Shown here one piece after another: positions 31,486 through 44,800 of a DNA stretch of 64,000 nucleotides. A program made the position numbers and the translations under genes. The notes below the pieces were generated by a model, which was not told the DNA's origin, did no database searches, and saw nothing but the letters and a program-made list of their open reading frames with translations. The first letter of the stretch is position 1; every line of letters starts with the position of its first letter. The stretch is from Nematopogon swammerdamellus (taxonomy: Eukaryota; Arthropoda; Insecta; Lepidoptera; Adelidae): positions 4,682,545 through 4,746,544 of the forward strand of contig OX336336.1 of NCBI GenBank assembly GCA_946902875.1, in the 5' to 3' direction.

Positions 31486-31693
31486 ACTACTCGCATATTT
31501 CAACCAATAGCCGGGCCGGATGCCTCACCGAACGCCTTCTGATTGGTTGAGTGAGATCGTTTCTCATACTCACATCGGCGAGTGAGTAACGCCGGTACAG
31601 GGGCTGGTGGTAGAATTGGGAAGATGAATAGATATGAGCTGTTGGTTGTGCTGTGTGCAGACAGGTGGCGCTAGCCCCGGCGCCGGCGAGGAG

Positions 31694-31852
31694 ATGGTGG
31701 CCAGCGAGTGGTGGTGGCTGGTGTGCGGCGCAGGTGTGGGCGCGGCGCTGGCTGCCGGCGCGGCGCTGCTGCTGCTGGCGTGGCTTGCGCGCGCGCCGCC
31801 CCCGCCTGCCCGCGCGCGCGACCCCGAGCCGCTCAAGTGCACCGTGCCGCAG
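31694..31852 (+). CDS. PDZD8: PDZD8 exon 1 (membrane anchor)
   Basis: It codes MVASEWWWLVCGAGVG, an Ala/Leu-rich helix, then a Pro/Arg stretch ending LKCTVPQ. It is very GC-rich. The donor is ccgcag|gtgcgt. A 'gtgtgcag' acceptor-like site at 31661 hints at an upstream non-coding exon. Confidence 0.85.
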
Positions 31853-34800
31853 GTGCGTCGACCTCCTCACAGCATCTGCCTGAAAAATCAAGGAAGAATT
31901 TACTGTCTTTGTAAGCCCGTACCGTGTGGGGCCGGTCAGTCAGTTAGTCAGTCAGCGTGTATGTAAGTGTCCACTGCTGGACATACGCCTCTCCAATTTT
32001 CCTCCAGTCCTCTCGGCCTTCAACGATACGGAACTACTCCTTCCCGCCGACGTACTTGATGCCGTCGTCCCACCTGGCGGGTGGTCTTCCCACACTACGT
32101 TTTCCTGTCCACGGCCGCCAGTGTAGGACACGGTTACTCTAACGGTCATCGTCTCTTCGGCTAACGTGCCGGTACTTTAAAAGAATAGCCCCACTGCATC
32201 TTTCCCCGTGCATGTCGTAAAAGGCGACTAAGGGATAAGGACAAGGCGCCGTGCTAAAGTGCGATTGGCTAACCACCTCTCACCTTGGCACGGTCTTTCC
32301 ACCGAGTCATGCAGCAGGTGGGCATTCGTGCCTTACTTGCTTCTTTATAGTTATCTTGTCCGAATACTTTGCTAAACGTGGTGGTCGATGTTGTGCTGTA
32401 ATTTACCGGAGTACTGCAGAGTAGTGCAGTACAACACCGATTACTCTGCTTACCCTGATTGTCGGGATAGAGCGTGTGGTATGTATGTAAATACATATAT
32501 GTATGTATATAAGCCTCGGTAGCTCCAGGACGGTAAACACGAACTATTTACATAGCCGTTTCGACCGACGTTTCATTCAGTGCGGTAATAATCATAATCA
32601 TAATAATCATAATCCTTTATTACGTGACTTTCACAGTGTTGTAATACATTGAACAAATTAGAATTAGATACATTACTATGCCATGATGCGAAAGAAAAAT
32701 ACGCACATGAATAACAATAACATTATTATAAGTGTACTAGCTGTGCTCGCGGCTCCGCCCGCCCTCATATTTGGCTTCTCTGCTAACCTCATAAGCCATT
32801 TAGCGTGATAGTAAGTAGCCTATAGTTGATGGGAAGAATGAAGCTATCCGTAGATTTTTTTTTTATTAAAATCGGTTCAGTGGTTCTCGAGTTATAAGCG
32901 GACAGACAGACAGACAGACAGAAAGCAGCCGTTGGATTTTATTATAGGTAAGGAAGGAAGGAAGGAAGGAAGGATAAGGAAAGGAAGTGAATTAAAATTA
33001 TTGTCTTAGATTAAAATCCATTAAATTTTTCTAGAATCAATACAATACACTAGCTAGATGAATGCATTTTTGTTTAAAAATACCTACAAATAATTTAAAA
33101 ATAGAACAATAAATTATAATTAAATAAATTTAAAAAAATAAAACAGATTTAAAAAATAAGTCATACGTCCAACTAAAACAATTAAAAGAAAGAGTAAAAC
33201 ATTAAAATCCAAACCAGTATAAAATTAATGTAGGTAATTAAATTGAGAAAATTCATCATTCGTAAAAATGAAATATTAAACAAAGCGTAAGATTACCTAC
33301 AAATTATAAAGAATACAATTTTTATTAAGATTATTATTAAATTAGTCAAACTCAGTCGAAATTTAGCCAAAATTAGTCAAATTAATAAAATTAGGTTCTT
33401 AAAATTATACAATGTCAAGTGTCAAAACTAAAATGCTTATTTTGGAAAAATTCATCCAGTTTATAATAGGGCCTATTAACAAGATATTCTTTCAGCTTTT
33501 TTTAAAACACATGAACATTACACGATTGTGTTATTGATTCGTCCAATTGATTAAAAATTTTTATACCCACGTATTCTTGACTGTTTTTAAATATTTCACA
33601 TTTTGGTAAATTAATTTTAAGTTTTTGTTATCTCTTAAGCTATGTTTCTGTATTTTCCCTACCGTTTCTAATATTCCTTTGTTTTTAAAGATATTAACAG
33701 CTGATAATAAGATGTAAAGCGCAATCACAGTTAATATTTTATGCTTCACAAAAAGAGGCCGACATGTATCTCTAAATTTAGCTCCTTCTATAATACGTAT
33801 TGACTTCTTTTGGATTTTTAGTATCTTCTCTATATCTACGCTGTTTCCCCTCACTTCTAATCCATATCTAAGCTTAGACTCTATGTATGCATAATAAACC
33901 TGTTTTATCGTATCTACGGGTGTTGTGGGTTTTAGGGTTTTTATAGCATAACAAGCACTCGCGTAATACCAACCCGGGCGGAATAAACCCTACCACCTAG
34001 TAAAGTAAGAAGGGAAGGGACCTACAGTTTTACGTGGAATCCGAACCACGGTCAGCCTCCAATGGTCGAGCGATAAGTAGGTACTGACCGCGCTCCGCGT
34101 TGCTTTAACAACAGTCGAACAGACAGCACCACTGTTGACGACTGCTGACTACCTAGGTTGACGACTGCTGACGACGACTGATGACGGCTGACAAGAATAA
34201 TGAAATTGCGTCGTGTACTTACACCCTAATATACGTATCGATCGGATAATTTCAATCGAAACAGGCCCGATTGTTTGGAACCACTCTTTGATTACTATGT
34301 AGGTATGACTAAAAATAGACGTAGAAAAACGTTTTTCCATTTTGTCGCTTGTTATTTTTCCACAACACAACTTTCCCACAACATGCTTCAAGTCGAGAGG
34401 GGCGTGAATACCCATGACATGCCGGCATGACATTCGCAACCGCCCCATACGACCGAATGTCCATGGGCGTCGTTAAACGCCTTATGCGTGGTTAAAAAAA
34501 GTATTTTCGAACGATGAACTAAGAATTAACTCTTTGTAAAAGTGCAAAGATATTTTAAGGCAAATCGGCAATATTAATTTTTTATTTTCCCACAGAATTC
34601 CTACAAAAAAACTTGCTCTAAGTAGATGATTTTCAAATGGGACAAGCAAGAATCCAATTCATCACTTTCCCACCCCACCGAAATGCCATCCACGCTCGCT
34701 GCGTGCCGCGCATGTAGGGCTTCCATCCGTTCGGGTTTCCCCGGATTCCTCCTAGTTTTCTGAATGCGTTCGGCTGGATTATTTTGAGTGGTTCAATACC

Positions 34801-37800
34801 TACACGAAATAAGCGCAGCGACGTAATACAAACTCTTTGCACATGGCGAAGTTCAAGAAATCGTATCTATCTCAACTCTATGACCGTTGAGTTTCAAAAT
34901 TGCGAGCAAGACGCAACGCAAGCCACGCACTCCCGGTTGGAGGAAGAAATAATTTGTGTCCTATTTTGTAGTTTTCTTTTGTAGGGTTCTGTAGCTCAAA
35001 GAGGAAAAAAACGGAGCCCTTATAGGATCACCTTTGTGTCAGTCTGTCTCTCTGCCGGTCTGTCACAGCTTATTTATCCATAAGTAGGTAACTACTGGAC
35101 GAAAAAAGTAGAAATTTGGTAAATAGAGTTTGATGATGACCCAATCTACAATATAATACACGTATAGTGTAAATGAACGAAATTAGATTTTGGGGAAAAA
35201 AATTGGGGGACAAATTAGAAAGTGCATTCATGTGACATATCTCTCGTTATAAGGAATACAAATATATATTTTTTTATAATTTTAAAAGGCATAGTTTAAA
35301 ATTTTATAATAACAAAAATATTAAAAATTAGCTCATCCTCCTATTATCTCCGAAACTCCGTCTAAAATTTCGAGAGTAGAGAGTAGTAGAGTATACGGTT
35401 AGATGATAGAAAATTTTTTATTGCTCCAAAAAAACATTAAACAGTAACAAATACATTTGAAAATTTGCATACGTAAGGTGCAAAGGCGGACTTATCCCTT
35501 ACAGAGATTTCTTACAGTCATCTTAGGGCCTCTCTTCTAGTTTACAGGAAAAGTACGGAACGGTACGGGGTACGGTACTCTAAAGTAAGGAAACCTTTCC
35601 TCTCCTGTTCTACTCGCACTGTGCCGCTTTTTTGAACTACCAAGCGAGACTGAATATTTTATAACAATCCGGGTTTTTACTCTTTTTATCCTGGTTTTAT
35701 GACCTTTAGATGTTCTACGCGCATAGCATACTCTGAGCTGTGCTGTGCTCTCAGCGAGACACACGGGCGCGTAGGTGTCTAACGACGCCCATGGACATTG
35801 GGTCGCACGCGGAGGTCGCTATCCCGACAATCGGGGTAAGCGAGAGTAATCGATGTTGTACTACAATGACTCTGATAAATTACAGCACAACACCGACCAC
35901 CACATTTAGCAAAACAAAGTAATTGAACAAGATAACTATCAAGCAGCAAGTGAGGCACGAAGACCCACCTGCTGCATGACTCGGTGGAAGGACCGTGCCA
36001 AAGTGAGAGATGGCTAACCTTTCGCCCTTTAGCACGTCTTCTTGTCCTTATTCCTTAGTCGCCTTTTACGGCATGCACGGGGTGAGATGCAGTGGGGCTA
36101 CTCTTTTAAACACCGCCGTCCCTACACACGGTACGGTACGGCTCTGTAAATAGTTGTGTTACCGTTCAGTTCAGTGTAGCCGACATGAAATGAAAGGAAG
36201 CACTGACATGGTACTTAGTTCACCCGGTGTTATAGACTGACATCACGAATGTTGTACGCGATGTAGCCAACCGTATTCAGTAATAAAATAATACTTTTAG
36301 AATAACACTTTTAAATTTGCTTTAAGAGGATACCCATAATAGCTCGCTGCTTTGCATAGAAAAAGGTCGTAAGTCGGTGTTGTTTTTTAATGTTAAAAAA
36401 TTAATGGTAATAACTAGTTTAAAAATCTACAACAATAGAGTTCTGTGCTTTAATTTAGATTTTTTTCATCTACTTAAAAGTGAATGAATAAAACGAAATT
36501 TTTATTGCACTGATAGATAACTAAACCACCAGCACAGAATTCTATTGTTGTAGATTTTTAAATTTTATTACCATTAATTTTTAAAAATTAAAAAACAACA
36601 CCGACTTACGACCTTTTTCTATGCAAAGCAGCCAGCTATGGGTATCGTCTTAAATTCTGCTGTGAAAACGCTTTGCAGGCGATCCTGAACGAGATGACGC
36701 GCGGCGCGGACGGCAGCAGCGCGGAGGGGGCGCTGAACGCGGCGCTGCAGTTCATCTTCCAGCAGAGCACGGCCGACACGCGCTGGCTGCGCCGGCGCAT
36801 GGCCGCCGAGCTCGCCGAGCTCCTCGCCAAGGCACCCTCGGGCCGGCTCTTCGAGTCTCTCACCGTGAGCTCGGCCATCAGCCACTTTCATGTCATCCAT
36901 GCTCCCTCTTTAGCTCGCGTTTAATTGAGGAAGGTAGCCCAGTGGTGCGATCGGTTTACTGTCACTCGTGATCGCCTCCTCTTAGCTCACGCTGCTGACC
37001 CCACTCAGGTCGGTGGGTCAAATGAGTTACTACCGTAAACGCTGGGTTGAGTATCTGCGGGGTTTGGTTAAAAGCCCCAGAATGCTTCGTGCTTCTGCAC
37101 GGAACACTGGTGTTGGTCTCGCAGGGGTTGTGGTTTAGCGTTGATTCCCTGGTGCTTCTTTCGAAGTATCAAACACGGGAATAAGTAGCGAAAGCTGCGA
37201 GTGGTGAGCCACTTAGAGCTCCGTAACCAATGTGGATAATTGGTAGTCATTCGAATAAAGTAGAACGGTATGTCGGTGCAACACACACTTGTATGTGATG
37301 TGGGTTGGATTTCTCATGAGTAAAGACGCTGTAAGTTCTTCAAGACCGGTGGATCCCCGGTACACATTAGGTGGTGGTCATATGCACTTCCACGCATATA
37401 CATAGCTGGTGAAAACAAAAGCTGTCGGCTAGTACAAAACGCTGTGGCCCTGGGCACAGGCTATTGTTGGACTCCAGTGGCAGTGATGGCTTCATCCCCG
37501 GCTCTCGGCTTCGGTCGGTGGTTCCTTCGGGTGGACGGGTGGTGGCTAGGATCGGCTGGGGAAAGGCTTCAGTCTGTGTTTCCCATGGGATTTTTTCGGA
37601 AGAACGGTACAGCTATGGCGCCTCGATCTGGCATATATGATCACTGTACTCGCAAGAGTGCAGGGATAGACGTCTGGACTTTATAGCCGGAAGGCTGGTA
37701 TTTCCGGACGTCTATAAACAAAACAAAAGAGAGAAATATATGATAGTAAATCAATGTTGTCGCTCGTGATCATAAGCACAACTGGGAGCGGTCAGAATTT

Positions 37801-38727
37801 GGATGGGTGAACGTTCGACCGTTGGAGGTTGCCCAAAGAACCATATAACTTCCTGAAACCATCTCTCCCCATGCATGTCGTAAAAGGCGACTAAGGGATA
37901 AGGACAAAATGCCATGCTAAAGGGCGACTGGCTCGCCACCTCTCACCTTGGCACGGTACTTCCACCGAGTGATGCAGCAGGTGGGTGGGTCTCCGTGCCT
38001 TACTTGCTGCTTGATCGATTGAATCTTGTTCGAATACTTTGCGAAACGTGGTGGTCGGTGTTGTGCTGTAATTTATCAGAGTTCTTGCAGCACAACACCG
38101 ATTACTCTGCTTACTCCGATTGTCGGGATTCAGCGTGTGTGATATGTATGTACCATTCAATGACCTCCGCTCTGTCTTTACCGTGATCTTGCATTCCATC
38201 TCTGCAGTTGAGGTCTCTGGACGTGGGCACAGAGTTCCCCAGCATAAACAATCTACGCCTTCACCACGGCGAGCTGGAAGAAGACGGCGCGCGTCTGCGG
38301 GCCCTCGACCTCACGCTCGATCTCGCCTACGATGGCTCCTTTCGCATAGACGTCGACGCCGTCATGCTACTGGGGAAAGTCGCTAACATATCAATTACAG
38401 GTAACTTAAAAAAATATGTGTCTGTGTTGCCGTTTCATGTCATGTTGCCACTGGGGTAGTGCAACGCTTTAAGGTCTTTGCTTACGGTGACACTTGGCGC
38501 GGGTCGTCTCTCACCCTTTAATATTGTTGAGGGAGGCGATGGCTGGCCACGGTGTGGTGCTCGTGAAAGGGTGCTGTTTGTGGAGACTGGCCTGCTTCAA
38601 GTGGCAACGTGGTGGGCATATCACTTTTTAGTGGAAAAAAGAAAATTTTAATTTTGTCTATTGTGCAGTGTGCCGACTTTGGATGATGGGTAAAGGAGTA
38701 ATAAATGAATAATGAGAGAGAGATAGA

Positions 38728-38802
<75 letters not shown>

Positions 38803-41800
38803 AGAAAATGTGAACATTGAAAAAAAATCTGAGATCGATGGGCGTCGTTAGACAACTTATAGGTGGCTCGGCGCCACATTTCCCGCATTCTATTAAAAAA
38901 CTATAAACTTAACATTTCACGTGCATGCGCATCTGAATAGAACTGTAGCACACGCAAACGGGATAGGCAGAGAGCAGAGAGGGGTGGGTCTCTAGATCGA
39001 ACTGGTCTAGTCTTGGGAAGTAGTCAGTCAGTTTTAGTGTCCACTGCTATACATTACGTCTCTCCTATACTTCTCCAATCCTCACGACCTTCAGCGGCAC
39101 GGTACCAGCGTTTTCCTCCGAGACGTAGCGAAGTAGGTTTCTCCCAAATTAGGTCCGGAAGGGACTGAGGTTGTTCTGTTTTGTAAAAAGAGGTTCCTTG
39201 GTATGCGCTGAGTAGTCATCAGGACCAAAAACGTTCGTCTCCTCAATTCCCTGCCACCCGTCCTATCAGCACCCTTTTGTCGTTGACATTGGGCTTTTGA
39301 GAACCCATCGGTTCTCTTAATCGTTTCTTTGTCGCACCGCTAGGGTGTGGAACTGTCTTTCGGCGAGTGTGTTTCCCGAATCCTTTAACCTGGGTGTCTT
39401 CAAACTTCGTATTAACAGGCTAGACAGCCTAGCAACAGTCGGCAAATCTGCTGGCAAGGCACCTAACTGAGCGTGGTTTCGCGAGGAAAGGGGTTTTTGA
39501 TTCTGTCGAATGCACCATTCACAGCCACCCATGTTGGTTTACTTAAAAAAAAATGTCGAATTAGAAGACAATTTAAATAGTGTCAATGTAAAGACTCTTC
39601 CGTCAGCTTAATACTGTTATTTTTGCCATTGCAGTGGAGAGTGTGAGCGGACCAGTGCGCGTGATGTTCCGGCGCACTCCGTACACGCACTGGGGGCTGG
39701 CGTTCGAGTCCCCGCCGCGTCTGGAGCTGGGCGTCAGGGGACGCTTCCAGGGTCGCCAGATCAAGCCGCGCCTCGCGTCCCTGGTCGCCGCTCACATACG
39801 AAGGGCAGTGGCGCAGAGGCACACGCTCCCACATTATAAAATAAGGTTTTTCATTTCTTCCCAACTTGGTCCCTAAACTTCGCGATGAGGTCTTAGAGAT
39901 GAAGAACAAGATGCCGTGCTAAGGGCGACAGGCTGATCGTCTCGAGTTCTTGCAGCACAACACCGATTAATTTGCTTACCCTGATTCTTGAAATACAGCG
40001 TGATAGTATGGATGTAAGTAATATATGCACGATAAGGTCTTAATATTGTATATTAAGCAGACCGCACTGATGATCGGTTCTCTCTTTTCTGGATTTGAAT
40101 CGCCTGGCTATCCTGTCGCCGTTTAGCACGGCACCTGACCTTATCCCTTATTCGCCTTTTAAATCCACAGAGAGAGATGCAGTGGGGCTATTATTCTTAA
40201 GTATCCGCAGCACATTCATTGAGATTGGAGTGCACGTGTGTCAAGTTGTACACAAACGGTGCTAATGACGTGCCTTGGGGAAGGTGTCAGCAGTGGTCGG
40301 ATACGGGGTGACGATAATGATGATGATGCTGATGATGACGATAACGGTGATGACAATGGTGATGATGATGATGATGATGCTGATGATGATGACGACGTTG
40401 ATGATGACGACGATGATGGCGATGATGGTGCAGGTACAAGCCGTTCTTCCCCAAGTCGGAGCCGGGCAGCGCGGAGAGCGAGGAGGGTCCGGTGCCGAGC
40501 GGCTGTCTGTCCGTGCACCTGCTGGAGGTCACCAGGCTACAGTGCAGCTGCGCAGACCCCGGCGCTGTTCAGGTCAGAAGCAAACCTAAAGGACTTAAGG
40601 CACGAAAATGCGCATGAGACCTAATTTCGGTTCATAGTATTTTTTTTTTTTTTATGGAACCTGACACGGTTGGCTACATCACCTACAACATCCGTGATGT
40701 CAGCCCATAACACAGGGTGAACTAGGTGCCATGTCAGTGCTTCCCTTCATTTCATGTCGGCTACACTAAACTGGACGGAAAACACGAACTATTTACATAG
40801 CCCTTTCGACCGACGTTTCGTTCAGTGCGGTGGTACCAACCCGGCCGGGATAAACCCTACCACCTAGTAAGGTAAGAAGGGAAGGGACCTATAGTTTAAC
40901 GTGGAATCCGAACCACGGTCAGCCTCCAACGGTCGAGCTGTCACCCATCCAATCACTGACCGCGTTCAGCGTTGCTTAATAACAGTTGACTAACCAACCG
41001 CGCCACTGAGCTACCGAGGCTGACGAATTTTCTTATCCCTTAGTCGACTTTTACGACATGCGACGGGGAGAGATGCAGTGGGGCTATTCTTTTTAAGTAC
41101 CGACCCCACACGGTACATCTTCAGTATCTTCATTGAATAGAATGTTTCTTGCTCTAATCTGTGACAGCTCCACATGGGTGTCGTCTTTGCTTCAAACTCA
41201 ACCAGTAGTGTATAATTGGGCAAGCTAGATCTCATTTCATTCGATCTAGCTAGCCCAATATACACTTTTTTAAATTAACTATAACGAACAACGACTAAAG
41301 CTTAAACTAACTTTAATATATTTAATTAATACATGGTATAACCAAACATGATCTAACGAGAGTTTTAATTCTCCTATCTAAGTGGAAAAAACAAACGAAT
41401 ACTTTACATTTACTCAATCATCTGTGCAACCCCATCTGTTTTTTTTTTTTTTTGTTATATTTTAAAAACTAGCTAGAACAGATTCAATGATTGATGAATA
41501 GTGCAAAAAAAACTTGTGACATTTATGTCAACTCTACTTATATTGTAATTATTCCCAAACCCCTAACCTTTTATAATGTTATCTATTTTATATTTAATAT
41601 TCAAACTAAGGTATTCTTTATACATATAAATGAAACACCGGAATTACTTGTTCTTATTATTTTTATTTAGACAACTACAAATAATAAAAAATACAAAATT
41701 ACCCATAAATCTAACTTACGTTAAATATTATACAAAATTATATTTTAAAACATTGTCGAGCATTTCCATTTATACCTTTTTAATTTACCGTATCTCTATC

Positions 41801-44800
41801 AAAATCAACTTCGTAACACCATTCCGCTAAACACATGACATTTTTTAGAGCACAATGGTTCTTATGACTAATACAATTATATTTATCCGAATCCTTACAA
41901 TAAGTTTCAGCTAATTTCTTAAAATTAGGACAATCAAACGATTCCAGGTTTACAACATTATCATTATTACACAATCTCTTTATCCAGGCTGCTTTTTCAA
42001 TGCCTTTACAGTATAAAGTCTTGTCTTGTAAGTATGGTTTAACGTAATTGTTGAATTCATTCGTGTTCAAAAATCCTTCCCTCCATGATATTCCAAGATT
42101 CTTTTCTATCCAGCGCACTTGTCTCTTTTCTTCATTGGTTAGTTTCCAATAAGGAAACGGTGGCTTCAAAATAAAAACTTCGGTTTTTCCGTATGAAGCT
42201 ATAGCCAATTCTTTCAAAATAAACTCGTTGCCAGACGTTTTGAAACCTTGCACGTCTACGATAATATGAGCAGACATGATTACTAGCAGTAATTAGTTTC
42301 AGCGTCCGGCTCGACTGCAACTTTTCGCAAGACTGTTAATATTTTAATGTAACTCGGTTATAAAAGGTAGAAATTAATTCATCACACATTTAGTGTCAAC
42401 ATCATATATTTTGTTGAGCTATGTATATGACTAAAATGTTAAGTTGTGTGTATGATGATTATTTCTGAAATACCTATTTCATGCACGTGTACAAATATAA
42501 TTTATGACTCATCAGTAATTTCAAGAATTTTAAACTTGTATTACGTTTGATGATAAATTCTCAGTATTCATAAAAATGGAAAGTGTGAAAAACAAATCAT
42601 AAGCTTAATGGTCAGTTATAGATTAAGGTCTTGCTTGTACACACGTTTCTCTACATCATCATGACATCGGTAAGATAAATATTTTTCTTTTTTAAAATAT
42701 TACCTATAAATAAAAAAAATCTAGAGGTATAATTATTTTTAGCACTTTAGAAATTTAATAAAATTAACTGAATTAATGTTATTATTTTTTATTTTCAGAT
42801 CAAGCAAACAGAATGCATCGATTTGTGTAAGAAACAGAAACAAAAAAGAACTAGGAAAGATCAACTGCAAGCTTTGTCGTCGTATGTAATGGCACCGGCA
42901 CAGACTAGGGGGCAGCAGTTAATCAAGATACAAATTTTTGATGTTCTGCCCGATGGGCTCGATACTTGTGAAGTGCCATCAATTCAAGGACAATATGTTG
43001 TGCAAGGAGCAGGTTTTGATGAAATTCTGGATACTACTGAAAGAGTTTTAAAGTTAATTTCCAAAAAAGTGATTAATTGTAATTTTGCATACTGATGTTT
43101 AAAATAAAAGCGTATTTACAACTCAAAGCGTTTTATTTAAATAAAAAACACGCAATGACAAAGAAAGGGTTAAAAGCACTAAAGGTACACATAAAATAAA
43201 CACAGTATATTAATATTACAGAACATAATTTCTGAGACTTAATAATTAATTACAAATATTACCCTTTAAATAATAACATGTATTGGTAAACAAAGGGTTG
43301 CAATCATGAAAGATACACATAAAATAAACACAGTAGGTATATTAATATTACAGAACATAATTTCTGAGACGTAAATTAGAACGATGTTTGAATCAAAACA
43401 TAGTTCGGTAATGCCCCCAGGGTAATGTACTATACTTATTTTTGAACAATTGTCGTTTATCATCAGATCTATTGAGAACTGTTTTGTTTATCTCTTGAGT
43501 GTATAACACGTGTTTCATTGATCGAATTGTTAACATTTTACGTTGTAGAGACTCGTCGCTATCGAGAGCCTTCCTATATTCTTTTCGGTTTATTAATTTT
43601 GTTGCAGATGGGGTGACCCCTTTAGCTTTTTTAATAGAGAATTCAGGTGTTTTAATGCAGTATAATTTTGCTCTCAACCCTATAAATTCCTCTACGGGAA
43701 GACCACCCAATTCATCTTTGAATAGTCCTGGTATTTTGTCGTGTACGCGTGGGATATTATAAATATTGTCTTTTGAGAAATTGCTTGTATCAAAAAATGA
43801 TATATTTTTTTTCATGTCTTTGTAAAAATCATCGGTATGTACATGATATAAAAGACTGTCAGTATCAGTGTAACACAACTTGATATTACTATCATACAGA
43901 GGCTTCATTACAGAATAATGAAAATTATATAAATGAGTTTTGGCCAATTCTAAGACGGTGAACCCGATATAAATAGGTCTGTCCAAAACAATTTCAGTCG
44001 GGTTCAGCTGAATAGCGACCAAATTTTCAGAAAATACAGAGATATTTTTGAAGTTAGGTCGAGAAATCAATTTACCTGCCCCGAGAACTTTGTTCGTCAG
44101 ATTTGTATGGTCTCTCCATACATTTGCTAACTTCACATCGACTTGATTGCGTTTATTTTCAATGGTCTTTCCAAATATTGCATTATTATATAATTTGAAG
44201 TTGTCCTTTTCAAATTCTGACTTAGCTTGTTTGCGTAGAAAAGTATTAAGCTCGATATATTTCTTTAAAAAATGTGTTTGTGTAAATGTAAGCACCCTGT
44301 GAATTTTTTTTAAAATTAAACCGTTATGTATACAAGCTTTCAAATGAATATAATGAATAACGTATTTGTTCTTGTTGTATAGACTTGCAATGAGTTTATT
44401 ATTTGTACCATTAATGGGGGTGAATTTCTCAGGAGCAAATGGTAAATCTGCATGAGCGTCGTGGAGATATTCAGGATAATCCATGTCGACTTCCAGAATA
44501 TATCCCACGTCTGAGTCATCGTCCACATCGCAAACATTAAATTTCTCAACTTCATTCACGCTCAGAAATCGAAAGTTGGCTATAGGCAATTTCCTCATCA
44601 TTACAAAACCGTACAAGTTATTACAATCTAGATACACCAGGAAAGACGTTCTTTCGTTTTTATCATAATCTGATAAATATCTATTATTTGCTTTAGCATA
44701 TCGCAGTATACTTTGGGCGAGACCTCCGCGAACGCCTTTTTCTAAAAATTCATATATTTCCAAATCTGAAACTAGTTCCAGTTTTACCTTTGTGTACAAC

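Noticed and set aside
31487..31891. 134-aa minus-strand ORF near PDZD8 exon 1
   Set aside because: Low-complexity Arg/Ala/His translation of the GC-rich exon 1 antisense strand; no homology.
38658..38888. Ser/Leu-repeat ORF
   Set aside because: Translation of the (GA)n microsatellite.
40238..40624. Asp-rich 128-aa ORF
   Set aside because: It is the translated GAT microsatellite fused to an out-of-frame shadow of PDZD8 exon 5.
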